Origin: Acidiflorens sp963841945 | Lineage (GTDB): Bacteria; Acidobacteriota; Terriglobia; Terriglobales; Acidobacteriaceae | Direction: 5' to 3' | Assembly (NCBI GenBank): GCA_963841945.1 | Contig: CAWJFC010000029.1 | Location: 1 to 64,000, forward strand | Length of the DNA: 64,000 nt | Shown here: positions 1 through 10,074 of the stretch, piece by piece | Layout of the letters: every line of letters begins with the position of its first letter | Position numbering within the stretch: the first letter of the stretch is position 1 | Notes under the pieces: model-generated | The model's input: the letters and a program-made list of their open reading frames with translations, nothing else | The model's database searches: none | Told to the model about the DNA's origin: nothing | Made by a program: the position numbers and the translations under genes

Positions 1-421
1 GGGTTTTTTCCCATTCGGCGTTCCATAATGCGTCCAGGTCATGGCCCGCGGGATCAATGACCTTGTCCACGGTGCGGGTGCGCGTGGTGGTTTCCTCGGA
101 AGGAGATTGGGCGGCGAAGGGCCCGCGTTTGCGGAGCTGGTCGGTGATGCGCCAGCGGGTCATGTTCAGCAGCCACGTTTTGAAGGAGCCGATCGCCGGG
201 TTGTACTCGAAAGTGGGCATGTGCTTGGCGACGGAAATCATGGTTTCCTGCACAACGTCCTGCGCCTCGGCTCCGGTCAATCCGCCCTTGATGGCGACGC
301 CATAGATCAGCTTCCAATAGGTGTCAAAAAACTCCTGCCAGCTCGACTGATCCTGCCAGTTTTTCAGGCGTTGAATCAGGGTCGCGCGCGTCGGAATCAA
401 TTCATCTATAGGCTCTGCCAT
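1..421 (-). CDS. RNA polymerase ECF sigma factor, 3' end cut by window start
   Basis: Reading the minus strand from the ATG at 419-421 gives an open frame to position 1, about 140 residues with no stop. The protein begins MAEPIDELIPTRATLI and contains a sigma-70 region 2: WQEFFDTYWKLIYGVAIK, then AEAQDVVQETMISVAKHM, then SFKTWLLNMTRWRITDQLRKRG, the last part matching the -10 binding segment of ECF sigma factors. Region 4 would lie beyond the window. It would direct RNA polymerase to a dedicated promoter set. It is divergent from the FecR-domain outer-membrane protein that starts 132 bp away, which suggests shared control; that link is inference. Confidence 0.88.
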   Translation of the reverse strand, partial: MAEPIDELIPTRATLIQRLKNWQDQSSWQEFFDTYWKLIYGVAIKGGLTGAEAQDVVQETMISVAKHMPTFEYNPAIGSFKTWLLNMTRWRITDQLRKRGPFAAQSPSEETTTRTRTVDKVIDPAGHDLDALWNAEWEKT

Positions 422-552
422 TGATCAATTAATGAAGTCACAAACGACCGTTGGCAACAATATACACATTATCGCGAAAAATGTTGATGAAAATTGCGTT
501 TTGTGATTGTCTTCTGGTTGTTCACCAGCCGGTTGCGTGAGGGATTAAACGC
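422..552. promoter_or_regulatory. Divergent intergenic region between sigma factor and FecR-barrel gene
   Basis: These 131 bp separate two divergent genes and must hold both promoters. The stretch 425-510 is AT-rich (for example TATACACATTATCGCG), unlike the GC-rich genes on either side. A weak purine-rich stretch, GTGAGGGA, lies about 8 bases before the TTG at 553. No operator could be assigned. Confidence 0.4.
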
Positions 553-3500
553 TTGAACTTGTTTTCAAAAGCTGTCGGGTGCGGCCTGATCACGGTCGTC
601 ATGGGAGGGTTCTTGGCCTGTGCCGGGGTGTCCAGTGCGCAGCCTGCGGCGGCGGGCGGGTTGACCAACGAAATCCGGATTGTAGAACTTCAAGGCACGG
701 CTGAATTTGCGCCTCCGGCCACCTCCACCTGGAAGCCCGCCCAGACCAACCAGGTGCTGCACCCGTTCGACCGGCTGCGCACCGGGCCCAACAGCCGGGC
801 GGCGCTGCTTTGGTCCGACCGGAGCGTCGTGTCTTTCGGCGCCCTGACCGAAATCGAGGTGCTGCCGCAGGATTCATCCGACGCGCAATGCGGACTGCAT
901 CTGCTTCAGGGCGTTATTTCATTTTTTCATCGGGACGAGCCGGGGCACCTGCGGGTCATCACCCGCGGCGCCGTGGCCGGGGTTGAAGGCACGGAGTTTG
1001 TCGTCACTGCGGATGAAACGAACCGGACAACCCTGTCGGTGATTGACGGCAAGGTCCGGTTCGGCAACGAGCAGGCCACGCTCCTGTTGACCAATGGCCA
1101 GCAGGCGGTCGTCGAGGCGGGCCAGGCACCCGTGCGCACGGCCGGTTTCCTGGCCAACAATGTGTTGCAATGGTGTTTTTACTACCCGGCGGTCATCGAC
1201 CTGCAGGATTTGTCTTTCACGTCCGAAGAGGAGAAAAATCTTGGTGAATCACTTCAGGCCTACCGCTCCGGCGATCTCCAGGCGGCGCTGGCCAGATACC
1301 CGGCGGGTCAATCGCCCGGCTCCGACGCCGAAAAGGGCTATTATGCCGGGCTGCTGTTAAGCATCGGGCAGGTGGAATCGGCTGAAACCGTGCTGGCGTC
1401 GTTGTCCGACACCAACGCTGCTGCCCATCCGCAACGCGTTGCCGGGGCTTTGCGCCGGTTGATTGCCGCGGTGAAGCGGCAGTCCGAGCCGACACTGGTG
1501 GCTCCCCAACTGGCCACGGAATTCCTGGCTGATTCCTATTACGAACAATCGCGCAACGTCGCGGGAGTTTCTTTGTCGGTGGCCTTGGATCTGGCGCGGC
1601 GATCGGTGGCGATCTCGCCGGATTTCGGCTTTGGCTGGGAACGGGTCGCGGAACTGGAGTTCAGCTTTGGCCATAATCAAGAGTCGCTGGCGGCGCTCGA
1701 CCGGAGCCTGGCCCTGGCGCCGCGCAACGCCCAGGCCCTGGCCTTGAAAGGTTTTCTGCTCGCGGCGCAAAACCACACCCGCGAGGCCATCGGCTGGTTC
1801 AATCAGGCGCTGGCCGTGGATACCGCCCTGGGCAACGCCTGGCTGGGACGCGGTCTTTGCCGCATCCGCCAGGGTGAAACCAAGGACGGGCGCGAAGACC
1901 TGCTGGTGGCCGCTGCGCTGGAGCCGCAACGCGCCGAATTGCGCAGTTATCTGGGCAAGGCTTATGCCACCACCGGCGATTATCCGCGCGCGGCCAAGGA
2001 ATATAAACTCGCGGAGAAACTGGATTCCCGGGACCCGACCCCGTGGCTTTATTCCGCTCTGTTGAACCAGGAAGACAACCGGATCAATGACGCCATCCGT
2101 GATCTGGAAAAATCGCAGGCCTTGAATGACAACCGGAGCGTCTATCGTTCGCAACTGTTGCTGGACCAGGACCAGGCGGTGCGCAGCGCCAATCTCGCGG
2201 CGATGTACCAGGACGACGGCATGCAAGATGTGGCCATCCGCGAAGCCTCACGGGCGGTGACTTACGATTACGCAAATTACTCGGCGCACCTGTTTCTGGC
2301 GAACAGTTATAGCCAGCTGAGCGATCCGGATGAAATCAATCTTCGTTACGAAACACCCGCCGAGAGCGAATATCTGCTGGCGAATCTGCTGTCCCCGGTC
2401 AGCGCCGGCACCATGTCGCCCGCGATTTCCCAGCAGGAATATTCCCCCCTTTTTCAGCGTGACCGGTTTGGGGTCGTTTCCGACACGGAATATCTAAGTC
2501 GCGGGGCTTGGACGGAATCCGGCGCCCAGTTTGGCACCTACCAAAACTTCGGCTATGACGTGGAGGGATTTTACCGCAGCGACGTAGGCCAGCAGGTGAA
2601 CAACGATGTTGAACAACGTCAATTGTCTGCCGCGCTCAAATACCAGGTCACACCGCAGGACACCGTTTATATGCAGGTCAAACAATACCATGCAACCAGC
2701 GGGGACTTGTACCAATATTACAATCCGACCAACGCCAATCCGGCCGCTCGCGTGAGTGAAGATCAAAATCCGATCGTTGGATTGGGCTATCATCATGACT
2801 GGAGCCCCGGGGTTCACACCCTGTTTTTTGCGGCCCGGCTGGAAGATTCAATTGAGGTAACCAACCCGACCGGGCCAACCCTGCTGGCGTTCACACCCGG
2901 TGGGACATTGATAACCTCAGTACGAGGCGTTGCGTTGCAGCAACAATATCACAGCGATTTGACGGTTTATTCAGGCGAGCTGCAACAGATCTGGCAGACA
3001 CCCGAGCATAATACCATCCTGGGCACGCGAATTCAGTATGGCGATTTCGATACACACAACCTCCAAACCGGGCAAGCCGGTTTCGTTAATATATTTCCAC
3101 CTCCGCCGGCCAATGCCGCAGACCAGCAGTTCGATTCACAGTTTAACCATATTTCCGTGTATGGGTATCATCAATGGCAGGTTTTTGATCCCCTGCAATT
3201 GATTGGCGGGGTGGCCTATGACCGGTTGAGTTTTCCGGAAAATATCTGGAACGCCCCCATTTCCGGAACCGGCCAGACCGTAAACAAGGTTTCCCCCAAG
3301 GCCGGCTTGATCTGGACCCCGCTGGACGGCACCACCTTCCGTTTCGCCTATACCCGCTCGCTTTCCGGCGCGAGCCTGGAGCAAAGCTATCAACTGGAGC
3401 CTTCGCAGGTGGCGGGTTTCATCCAATCCTACCGGAGCATCATTCCGGAATCGGTCGTTGGGCCCGTCCCCGGGGTGAATTTTGAAACGTATGGATTCTC

Positions 3501-4104
3501 GCTGGAACAGAAGTTTTCCACCGGAACCTACCTCGGTGTTTCCGGTGATCTATTGTATTCCGATGCTGGGCAGACAGTAGGAACATTTTTTTATGATCCA
3601 TCGGTGCTATCTCTTACTTCGTCTGGACTGCGTGAGGACCTGAATTATCGGGAGGAATCACTTCTGTTCACGGCCAGTCAGTTGGTGGGCAAGTGCTGGG
3701 CGTTCACCGCGCGTTATCAACTGAGCGAGGCGGTTTTGAATGAAAATTTCGTGGATGTGCCGAATGGCATTATCTTTAATAATTTTCTGCCCAGGCAACG
3801 TCTGGAGGGTATGCTTAACCAGGTGGATTTGCTCATGGTTTACAATCATCCCTGCGGTTTCTTTGCCCAGCCCGAGGCCCACTGGTACGGTCAAAGCAAC
3901 AGCGGCTACACCCCTAGCGAACCGGGCGACAACTTCTGGCAGCTCAATGCGTTTGTCGGTTACCGTTCCCCGGGTCGAAAAGCCGAAGTGTCGCTTGGTC
4001 TGCTCAACATCGCGGATCAAAATTACAATTTAAACCCGCTCAACCTATATAACGAACTGCCGCGCTCACGCACCCTAGCCGTGAGTCTGCGGTTGAATTT
4101 CTAA
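553..4104 (+). CDS. FecR domain / TPR / outer-membrane beta-barrel protein
   Basis: Intact 1183-residue protein. The N-terminus has a signal-peptide-like hydrophobic stretch (about residues 8-30). The start used is TTG at 553; ATG at 601 is an alternative that would keep most of the hydrophobic core. Residues about 45-190 resemble a FecR domain (FDRLRTG, then RAALLWSDRSVVSFG, then GAVAGVEGTEFVV). Residues about 270-580 are tetratricopeptide repeats (for example ALDRSLALAPRNAQALALKG). Residues about 620-1183 are alternating aromatic beta-strands of a TonB-receptor-like barrel, ending in ...VSLRLNF with the terminal Phe typical of outer-membrane barrels. I infer an outer-membrane protein with a periplasmic sensing or scaffold region. 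The divergent ECF sigma factor supports a cell-surface signalling role; the ligand is unknown. Confidence 0.8.
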   Translation: MNLFSKAVGCGLITVVMGGFLACAGVSSAQPAAAGGLTNEIRIVELQGTAEFAPPATSTWKPAQTNQVLHPFDRLRTGPNSRAALLWSDRSVVSFGALTEIEVLPQDSSDAQCGLHLLQGVISFFHRDEPGHLRVITRGAVAGVEGTEFVVTADETNRTTLSVIDGKVRFGNEQATLLLTNGQQAVVEAGQAPVRTAGFLANNVLQWCFYYPAVIDLQDLSFTSEEEKNLGESLQAYRSGDLQAALARYPAGQSPGSDAEKGYYAGLLLSIGQVESAETVLASLSDTNAAAHPQRVAGALRRLIAAVKRQSEPTLVAPQLATEFLADSYYEQSRNVAGVSLSVALDLARRSVAISPDFGFGWERVAELEFSFGHNQESLAALDRSLALAPRNAQALALKGFLLAAQNHTREAIGWFNQALAVDTALGNAWLGRGLCRIRQGETKDGREDLLVAAALEPQRAELRSYLGKAYATTGDYPRAAKEYKLAEKLDSRDPTPWLYSALLNQEDNRINDAIRDLEKSQALNDNRSVYRSQLLLDQDQAVRSANLAAMYQDDGMQDVAIREASRAVTYDYANYSAHLFLANSYSQLSDPDEINLRYETPAESEYLLANLLSPVSAGTMSPAISQQEYSPLFQRDRFGVVSDTEYLSRGAWTESGAQFGTYQNFGYDVEGFYRSDVGQQVNNDVEQRQLSAALKYQVTPQDTVYMQVKQYHATSGDLYQYYNPTNANPAARVSEDQNPIVGLGYHHDWSPGVHTLFFAARLEDSIEVTNPTGPTLLAFTPGGTLITSVRGVALQQQYHSDLTVYSGELQQIWQTPEHNTILGTRIQYGDFDTHNLQTGQAGFVNIFPPPPANAADQQFDSQFNHISVYGYHQWQVFDPLQLIGGVAYDRLSFPENIWNAPISGTGQTVNKVSPKAGLIWTPLDGTTFRFAYTRSLSGASLEQSYQLEPSQVAGFIQSYRSIIPESVVGPVPGVNFETYGFSLEQKFSTGTYLGVSGDLLYSDAGQTVGTFFYDPSVLSLTSSGLREDLNYREESLLFTASQLVGKCWAFTARYQLSEAVLNENFVDVPNGIIFNNFLPRQRLEGMLNQVDLLMVYNHPCGFFAQPEAHWYGQSNSGYTPSEPGDNFWQLNAFVGYRSPGRKAEVSLGLLNIADQNYNLNPLNLYNELPRSRTLAVSLRLNF

Positions 4105-4291
4105 CCGGCATCTAGGCTCAGATTTTATCCTGAAAATCCTGTTAATCTTGGCATGGTTTCATTCAGGGAAGACTTGAGGACAGGATACAAAGGAATTACA
4201 TGATAATTAATGTCGGGCCTTGCCGCTTGACTCCCTGCCGCTAAAATCTTATTCCCATGACCATGGAAAAGAACAAAGTGGATTCCTGACT
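4105..4291. repeat. Intergenic stretch with ATCCTGAAAATCCTGTTAAT-type repeat
   Basis: Between the barrel gene and the TIR-like gene lies ATCCTGAAAATCCTGTTAAT (about 4128-4147) and, on the other side of a short spacer, GGACAGGATACAAAGGAAT. Phrases of this kind are widespread short dispersed repeats in environmental bacterial genomes. No gene is visible here. Family membership is from memory and not tested. Confidence 0.3.
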
Positions 4292-5071
4292 ATGCCAAAG
4301 CAAATCCATCTCTTCTGTAAACCTACAATTTTCAATTGGCACGTCCTGCCAGAATTGCCGGCAAGGCTTGCTAGGGCTGGCTTGTCGGTCAAATCTTATG
4401 AAATTTCAATACAACGTTATCAAACGACCATCGAGTACGATTCCATGGAAGAGGCGCTAAATGATGTTCGCGTGAATGGCCAACCCATAGGGTATCACTT
4501 AACATTTTTAGGGGCTGGAAACGAAAAGAGTTTTGGTCTTTCACGATTTTGGAATGTGCATGCCCAAGAAATTCTGCAAATTAACCTCATAGGGTTTGGG
4601 TCTGTCGACGATGCCCGTTCTTTGGCAGATTTTCTAGGGCTTCAAATCGATTCCGCTTCTCTGAAGAAGAGCTTGCTAGAAAGAAAATGTTTTATCGCGC
4701 ACCGCTTTGATGAAGTGGGAACTGAGCTGGCGGACAAACTTGCGAGATTCTTGAACCTGCTAAACTTTAAGGTTTCCACGGGACGAGGATTCTCGCCGAG
4801 TTCCGTTTCGGAAAAAGTTAAAGCGCGGATGGAAATGCAATCGCTAATCTTTGCAATAATGACGACAGGCGATGATTCGACTTGGCTGATACAAGAATCC
4901 TTGCTGGGTTCTTTGGGAAAGCCACTGTTCATCCTAAAAGAAAAGACCTATTCGTTTAAACCCGGGCTCTTAGGTGATCGTGAATACATCCCTTTTACGA
5001 GCCCAACCCTCGAAACAACATTTGTTCCAATCTTAGAAGGAATTCGAGACTTGGGATTCACGTTCAAGTAG
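4292..5071 (+). CDS. TIR-like domain protein with unknown N-terminal domain
   Basis: 259-residue protein from ATG 4292 (MPKQIHLF); the open frame extends to 4220 but the upstream residues look non-coding. Residues about 130-255 have the order of a TIR domain: beta-A KCFIAHRFDE, helix ELADKLARFLNLLNF, a BB-loop-like segment GRGFSPSS, SLIFAIMTTGDD, then a W followed by E four residues on (TWLIQE), the spacing of the NADase glutamate in bacterial TIRs, then KPLFILKEK. The first 125 residues match nothing I recognise and could be a sensor. Base composition is clearly AT-richer than its neighbours, pointing to horizontal acquisition. A solitary antiphage or NAD-depleting effector is inference; a nucleotide-binding protein with the same fold is the alternative. 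Confidence 0.55.
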   Translation: MPKQIHLFCKPTIFNWHVLPELPARLARAGLSVKSYEISIQRYQTTIEYDSMEEALNDVRVNGQPIGYHLTFLGAGNEKSFGLSRFWNVHAQEILQINLIGFGSVDDARSLADFLGLQIDSASLKKSLLERKCFIAHRFDEVGTELADKLARFLNLLNFKVSTGRGFSPSSVSEKVKARMEMQSLIFAIMTTGDDSTWLIQESLLGSLGKPLFILKEKTYSFKPGLLGDREYIPFTSPTLETTFVPILEGIRDLGFTFK

Positions 5072-5200
5072 GTCGGGAAAAGTTGGATTTTGAGAACGTA
5101 ATTTTAGGATTCAAATCATATCCACTACCGAGATTTGAATGTTCAACCTTTGAATCCAATTCCGCAGAATTGAATTGGTGATGATTCCATCTGGAAACGA

Positions 5201-5238
5201 AAAACCGGGCTGAACTTCGTTCAGCCCGGCTTCTTTTG
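5201..5238. terminator. Bidirectional intrinsic terminator
   Basis: A perfect 11-bp stem (5205-5215 with 5219-5229) closes a TTC loop. It is followed by CTTCTTTT on the plus strand and by TTTTT on the minus strand. It lies between two convergent genes, the TIR-like gene and the Ig-domain protein, and can serve both. Confidence 0.85.
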
Positions 5239-5269
5239 GACACGCATTTCAAGTTTTTCAAAACGGAGA

Positions 5270-6079
5270 TTAAGGATTAAACCCGGTTAACAGAACCATG
5301 GGATAGGCATTCGTCGGAACATTATTGGTAAAATAGATATTAAACTGGTAAACCGGGCTATACGTGGGATTTACTGAAATGGTGGTTTGAGCGCACCCTG
5401 AATCGCCATAGTAGCCGACGTATTGGACTTTTGTATCTGTCCGATTCGTATCGGTAACCGTATGGGCCACACCAGAAATAGGCGCCCATCCCCAACCTTG
5501 GGAAGGCGGCTTGGAATAGGTGACGTATCCCACATATTTTCCCGGGCAACCACCCTGTGAGCCGTTGCTGACCAACGGAGTGCCGTACACAGTGATAGAT
5601 CCGCCACCTCCCATAGCGGGAGTCATGGTGCTCGAGCTGGCCAGCACAATTGATTTAGCCGCGGCACTGGTTGATTTGATTGTGACCACACTTGGACCGG
5701 TCGTATAAACGCACACATTGGCAGCCCGGGTCGGCACGGTGCCTCCGCCGGTCAGGGAGACATCGCAGGAATAATAGCCCACATCGCTAATCTTTGCACT
5801 GGCAATGGTGAGGGTGGTGTTGGTCTGGCCGTCAGCGGGAATTCCATTGATCAACCATTCATAGCTGTCGGCGTTGTTTGCCTGCACCGACAAGGTCACG
5901 GTGGCGCCGACGGGAACCGTTTGATCCACCGGTTGAATGGTAATTTGAGGAAACGCTGCTTGATCGATCGAACTGACCAGAAGCGAATCGGTCGTTTGTG
6001 CTTGAGCGGCAATTCCGGCCATGGCCAGAAGTCCGGTGATGGCTGATAGAGAGATGATACGAGGGATGATTTTTTTCAT
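5270..6079 (-). CDS. Secreted Ig-like domain protein
   Basis: 269 residues from ATG 6077-6079. The frame continues upstream, but the codons before MKKIIPRIISLSAITG read as untranslated leader. Residues 1-28 form a signal peptide ending AGIAAQAQ. Residues about 38-125 form an immunoglobulin-like domain of the type common in Verrucomicrobia secreted proteins (ITIQPVDQTVPVGATVTLSV, then YEWLINGIP, then SDVGYYSCDV). The C-terminal part (about 130-269) is rich in Tyr, Gly and Ser with two Cys and no recognised fold. It ends at the bidirectional terminator shared with the TIR-like gene. Function unknown; a surface or matrix protein is likely. Confidence 0.7.
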   Translation of the reverse strand: MKKIIPRIISLSAITGLLAMAGIAAQAQTTDSLLVSSIDQAAFPQITIQPVDQTVPVGATVTLSVQANNADSYEWLINGIPADGQTNTTLTIASAKISDVGYYSCDVSLTGGGTVPTRAANVCVYTTGPSVVTIKSTSAAAKSIVLASSSTMTPAMGGGGSITVYGTPLVSNGSQGGCPGKYVGYVTYSKPPSQGWGWAPISGVAHTVTDTNRTDTKVQYVGYYGDSGCAQTTISVNPTYSPVYQFNIYFTNNVPTNAYPMVLLTGFNP

Positions 6080-6459
6080 AGGTCTTTGTGGTGTTGTTGT
6101 GGTTAATTGCTGTCGTTCTCCCTGTCCCGACAGTCCCTTCCCTTGAATCCTGCACAGCAGTTCGTTCACCATTTCGGCAAACTTACCGGCAATACGCGGC
6201 CCCCGGGTCAATCTTTCAGCCATTGTCGGTTGAACAGCAAATAGATGTGAAAACCGCCTGGTTGTTTAGCGTTGCTAATTTTTCATCCGTTCGATTGGGA
6301 ATGGAAAATTGGAAATTATCTGGATGGGGTACCGTTGGAGTGCAATGCCGCGGCGGGTCAAGGCCCGGAGCTCAAAAGAGGCCGGAAAATCACTGATTTC
6401 TCGCGGGGCTTTTTCTATGCTCAAGCCTTGGTGAAGGGCAAAGCCGTCAGACAAGATGC
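6080..6459. other. Intergenic, no convincing gene
   Basis: 380 bp between two divergent genes. The short open frames have no family character. It should contain the promoters of the Ig-domain protein (minus) and the CHASE2 kinase (plus). A T-rich run just before 6079 is the only notable composition. Confidence 0.4.
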
Positions 6460-8451
6460 ATGTCGAAATCCGTGCCGGGGGCGGTGCTGGCAGTGCTTTG
6501 CGGCATCCTGTTGTGGAAAACGCCGCTGGGTGAGCCCTGGGTGAACACCAGCTACGATTATTTGTTCCGCTTCGGCGCGCACACGGTGACCAACCGGGTC
6601 ACCCTGATCCTCATGGACAACGAGGCATACGATCAATTCCACCAAAAGCGCGGGCAAGGACAGCGGTGGGATCGCGGATTGCACGCCCGGTTGTTGAACC
6701 GGCTGGCGGATGCGGGTTGCAACCTCGTTGTGTTCGACTCCTTCTTTCTGGAATCGCATGATCAAGCGCAGGACGAAGCCCTGGCCGAAGCGATGCAGCG
6801 GCTACCGCACATCGTGTTGGGGGCCAAGCAGGCCGAGGTGACCTACTCGACGCTGGCCGGGGCACGTCCCATACCGCCGGCCGAACCATTTCTCAGTGCC
6901 ACCAGAACCAATTGGGGTGTGGCCTGCCTGGACCCGGACCCCGATTCCATTGTGCGCCGGCAATGGCCGTTCTCCGTCGCCAGGGCCATACCCCAGCCTG
7001 CCCTGGGTTGCCGCGCAACTGACGGGGGCGCAACTAAGCGAAGTCCCGCAGGAACGCTGGTTGCGGTATTATGGGCGCGATGGCGCATGGACCCGCATGA
7101 GTTACCGGTTTGCGCTGACCCAACCGACAAACTATTTCCGCGGACGGATTGTCTTTATCGGCACGGCACCGGAAACCACGGTCCCGAATAACGGTGAAGC
7201 CGACAAATTTAGCACGCCGTACACACGCTGGACCGACGAATCCACCGGCGGCGTGGAAATCCTGCTCACCTCCTTTCTGAACCTGGTGAACGGCGATTGG
7301 TTGCGCCGGCCGGCCGGATGGCTGGAGGCCTTGACGCTGGTGGGGTCGGGATTGTTGCTCGGCGGGGGATTATGCCGGTTACGACTCCCGGTGGCCTGTG
7401 GCGTTGCCGGCGTGGTTGTCCTGGTGGTGGCGTACGCGGCCATTTCCTTCAGTTATTTTACCAACTACTGGTTCCCGTGGCTGGTCATCGTTGGTGGTCA
7501 GGCGCCCTGCGCCCTGGCTTGGGCGGGAGCCTTGAGCGTGCGCGAGGCGTTCAAAAACAGAATGGTTTCCGTTTCGCTGTCTTTTCCCCAAAAGGTTTCT
7601 TCGGTCGGGGAAACACCCGAGGCGCCTGATTACCAGTTGTTCAATCCGCCCTTCGGCGAGGGGGCCTACGGAAAAGTCTGGCTGGCCCGCAACAAGGCCG
7701 GCCAATGGCGGGCGCTGAAGGCGGTTTACCTGGCAAATTTCAATGAAAACAACGACCCGTACGAGCGCGAGTTCAGCGGCATCAAAAAATACCAGCCGGT
7801 TTCCGACAAACATCCCGGGCTGTTGCAGGTTGAATTCGTCAGCGAGAAACAGGAAGGATATTTTTATTACGTCATGGAACTGGGCGACCCGTTGGAACCG
7901 GGGTGGGAAGGGGAACCCTCAACTTACCGGCCGCGCGACCTGGTCAGTGAACGCGCCCGTTCCCATGGACGCCGGTTGCCGGTGCGCGAATGTGTCCGGA
8001 TTGGGCTGGCGCTGACGGATGCGCTCGAGTTTCTTCACGGCCGGGGTCTGACGCACCGCGACATCAAGCCGCAGAACATTATTTTCATAAACGGCCAGCC
8101 CAAGCTGGCGGATATGGGACTGATCACCGATATCCGGCCGTTGGACCAGGAACGAACCCTCGTGGGGACGCCCGGCTACATGCCGCCGCCGCCGGAACGC
8201 CCGGCACGCCCCAAGCGGATGTTTATGCCCTGGGCATGGTGCTCTATGTGCTCAGCACCGGCCGCGGAGCCGCCTACTTCCCGGAAATTGCGACGACACT
8301 GGTGGAAGCCGGCAGCGACCCGGCGGATTTCTTTCCCTTGAACAATGTCATTCTCAAAGCCTGTCAGCCGGACCCGAAACAGCGCTATGCGTCGGCGGCG
8401 GAAATGCATCAAGCTTTGCAAACCGCCCGGAAGGCGCTGAAGATGGAGTGA
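6460..8451 (+). CDS. CHASE2-domain transmembrane Ser/Thr protein kinase, two frameshifts
   Basis: Three overlapping frames join into one protein of about 660 residues. The extracytoplasmic part is CHASE2-like (YDYLFRFGAHTVTNRVTLILMD, NLVVFDSFF, GRIVFIGTAPE). Hydrophobic membrane segments encoded at about 7320-7540 follow (LVGSGLLLGGGL, VAGVVVLVVAYAAISF). A protein kinase domain then shows the glycine loop GEGAYGKVWLA, the lysine in RALKAVYL, HRDIKPQN (near 8060), ADMGLIT in place of the usual DFG, and GTPGYMPPE after correction. An extra A near 6991 and a missing C near 8200 break the frame. The domain order is that of sensory CHASE2-STPK proteins. The ligand and substrates are unknown. Confidence 0.8.
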
Positions 8452-8471
8452 AGGTCCGCTGCCGGAAGCCG

Positions 8472-10020
8472 TCAGGCTGTGTCCAGGCACAGTCGCACCG
8501 TCTCGGTCAGATGTTCCAATGAAAACGGCTTGTGCAGAACATGGCCGTTCAGTTGAAGTTTCTCCAGCCGGTCAGCGCTGTAACCGCTCATCAGCAACAC
8601 TTTCAAGCCGGGCCGATTTTTTTTAATTTATCGGCCAGATCCCGGCCGTTGAGTCCGCCCGGAAGGACAACGTCGGCCAGGAGCAAATCGATCTTCGTTT
8701 CGCGGGCCTTCCACACAGCCAAGGCTTCCGAACCGGTCGGCCGCTTCCCAAATCTGGTAACCGGACACCTCCAAAACGTCGCGGGCAACCATCCGGACAT
8801 CGGCATCATCCTCAACCAGGAGGATTTTTTCATGACCGCCGGCCAGGCAGGTTTTCTTCGGGGCGGGCAAGGGTTTCAATCTCGCTGCAAGCATTGGCGG
8901 GCAGGAAAGTCTTGAAGGTGGTTCCGTGCCCCAGTTGGCTGGAGACTTCGACCCATCCTTGGTGCTGTTTGACGATGCCATAGACCATGGCCAGGCCGAG
9001 GCCGGTGCCTTTGCCGGCTTCCTTGGTGGTGAAGAACGGCTCAAAAATCCGCGGCAAATATTCCGGATAGATGCCCGTGCCCGTGTCGCTGACGGTGATG
9101 CACGCAAACTGGCCCGGTTGCGATTCGGGATGGGTTTCGACGAAAGCCTCATCGATCTGGACGGCCTCGGTGGCAATAATAATGAGCCGCCTTCCGGCAT
9201 GGCATCGCGCGCATTGACGATCAAATTAATTATAATTTGTTCGACCATGCCCACGTCGGCATCCACCGCCGGCAGGTTTTTCGCGTAAAGGCATTCCAGG
9301 GCAACATGCTCGCCAATGACCCGTTTGAGCATTTTGGTGAAATTGGCAATGACATCGTTCAGATTGACCGGTTTAAATTGAATGTCCTGTTTTCGGCCGA
9401 AGGCAAGCAGTTGGCGGGTTAAATTGCCGGCGCGTTCGGTCGCCTCGGCAACCTGTTTCAAGCATTCCCGGTTCTCCTCCCTTGAGCTGGGGTTCGTCCA
9501 TCAGCACCAGTTGCGTATTGCCATGAATGACCGTGAGCAGATTGTTGAAATCGTGAGCGACACCCCCGGCGAGCTGGCCGATCGCTTCCATTTTTTGCAC
9601 GTGATGCAATTGTTCCTTGAATTTTTTCCGGCGGGTGATGTCCTCCTTCACCGCGATAAAATGAGTGATTTCTCCATTGGCCTCCTGAATCGGGGTGATG
9701 GTCATTTCCTCGTGGTAGAGGGTCCCGTCTTTGCGGCGGTTGATCAATTCACCCTGCCAGACACGGCCCAAGAGGATGGTTTCCCAAAGTTCGCGAAAAA
9801 AAATGGGATCGTGTTTGCCCGACTTGAGGAAATTCGGGGTCTTGCCGAGAACCTCCTCCGGGGCATAACCGGTCATGGTGCAAAAAGCCTTGTTGGCAAA
9901 GAGAATTTTTCCAGCTGTATCCGTCAGAATGATGCTGTTTGCCGCAGCTTCCAGGGCGGTGGATTGAATCCGCGCCTGCTGTTCTGCCGGCGGACATTCA
10001 TTTCGTTTTTGGGATATCAT
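8472..10020 (-). CDS. PAS hybrid histidine kinase with C-terminal receiver, several frameshifts
   Basis: Minus-strand pieces assemble into one protein of about 515 residues. A PAS domain comes first (AAANSIILTDTAGKILFANK, GYAPEEVLGKTPNFL) with PAC-type HFIAVKEDITRRKK. The H-box is GGVAHDFNNLLTVIHGNT. The ATPase has an N-box (IIINLIVNARDAMPEGG), FFTTKEAGKGTGLGLAMVYG and GHGTTF. The receiver has ILLVEDDADVRMVARDVL, DLLLADVVLPG and, near the end, HVLHKPFSLEHL. Frame changes lie near 9440, 9100, 8860, 8740 and 8620. The stop is at 8472-8474. The start taken is ATG at 10018-10020; a GTG at 10074 is also possible. It is a sensor kinase of the soluble PAS type; its partner regulator is not next to it. 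Confidence 0.8.
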
Positions 10021-10074
10021 GGTTGTATATTTCCGATGGCGTCTTTGCAAGGATATGTACTCCTTGTCCGGCAC

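Noticed and set aside
1357..2226. 289-residue minus-strand frame opposite the TPR region
   Set aside because: Antisense of TPR codons; no independent start signal or domain.
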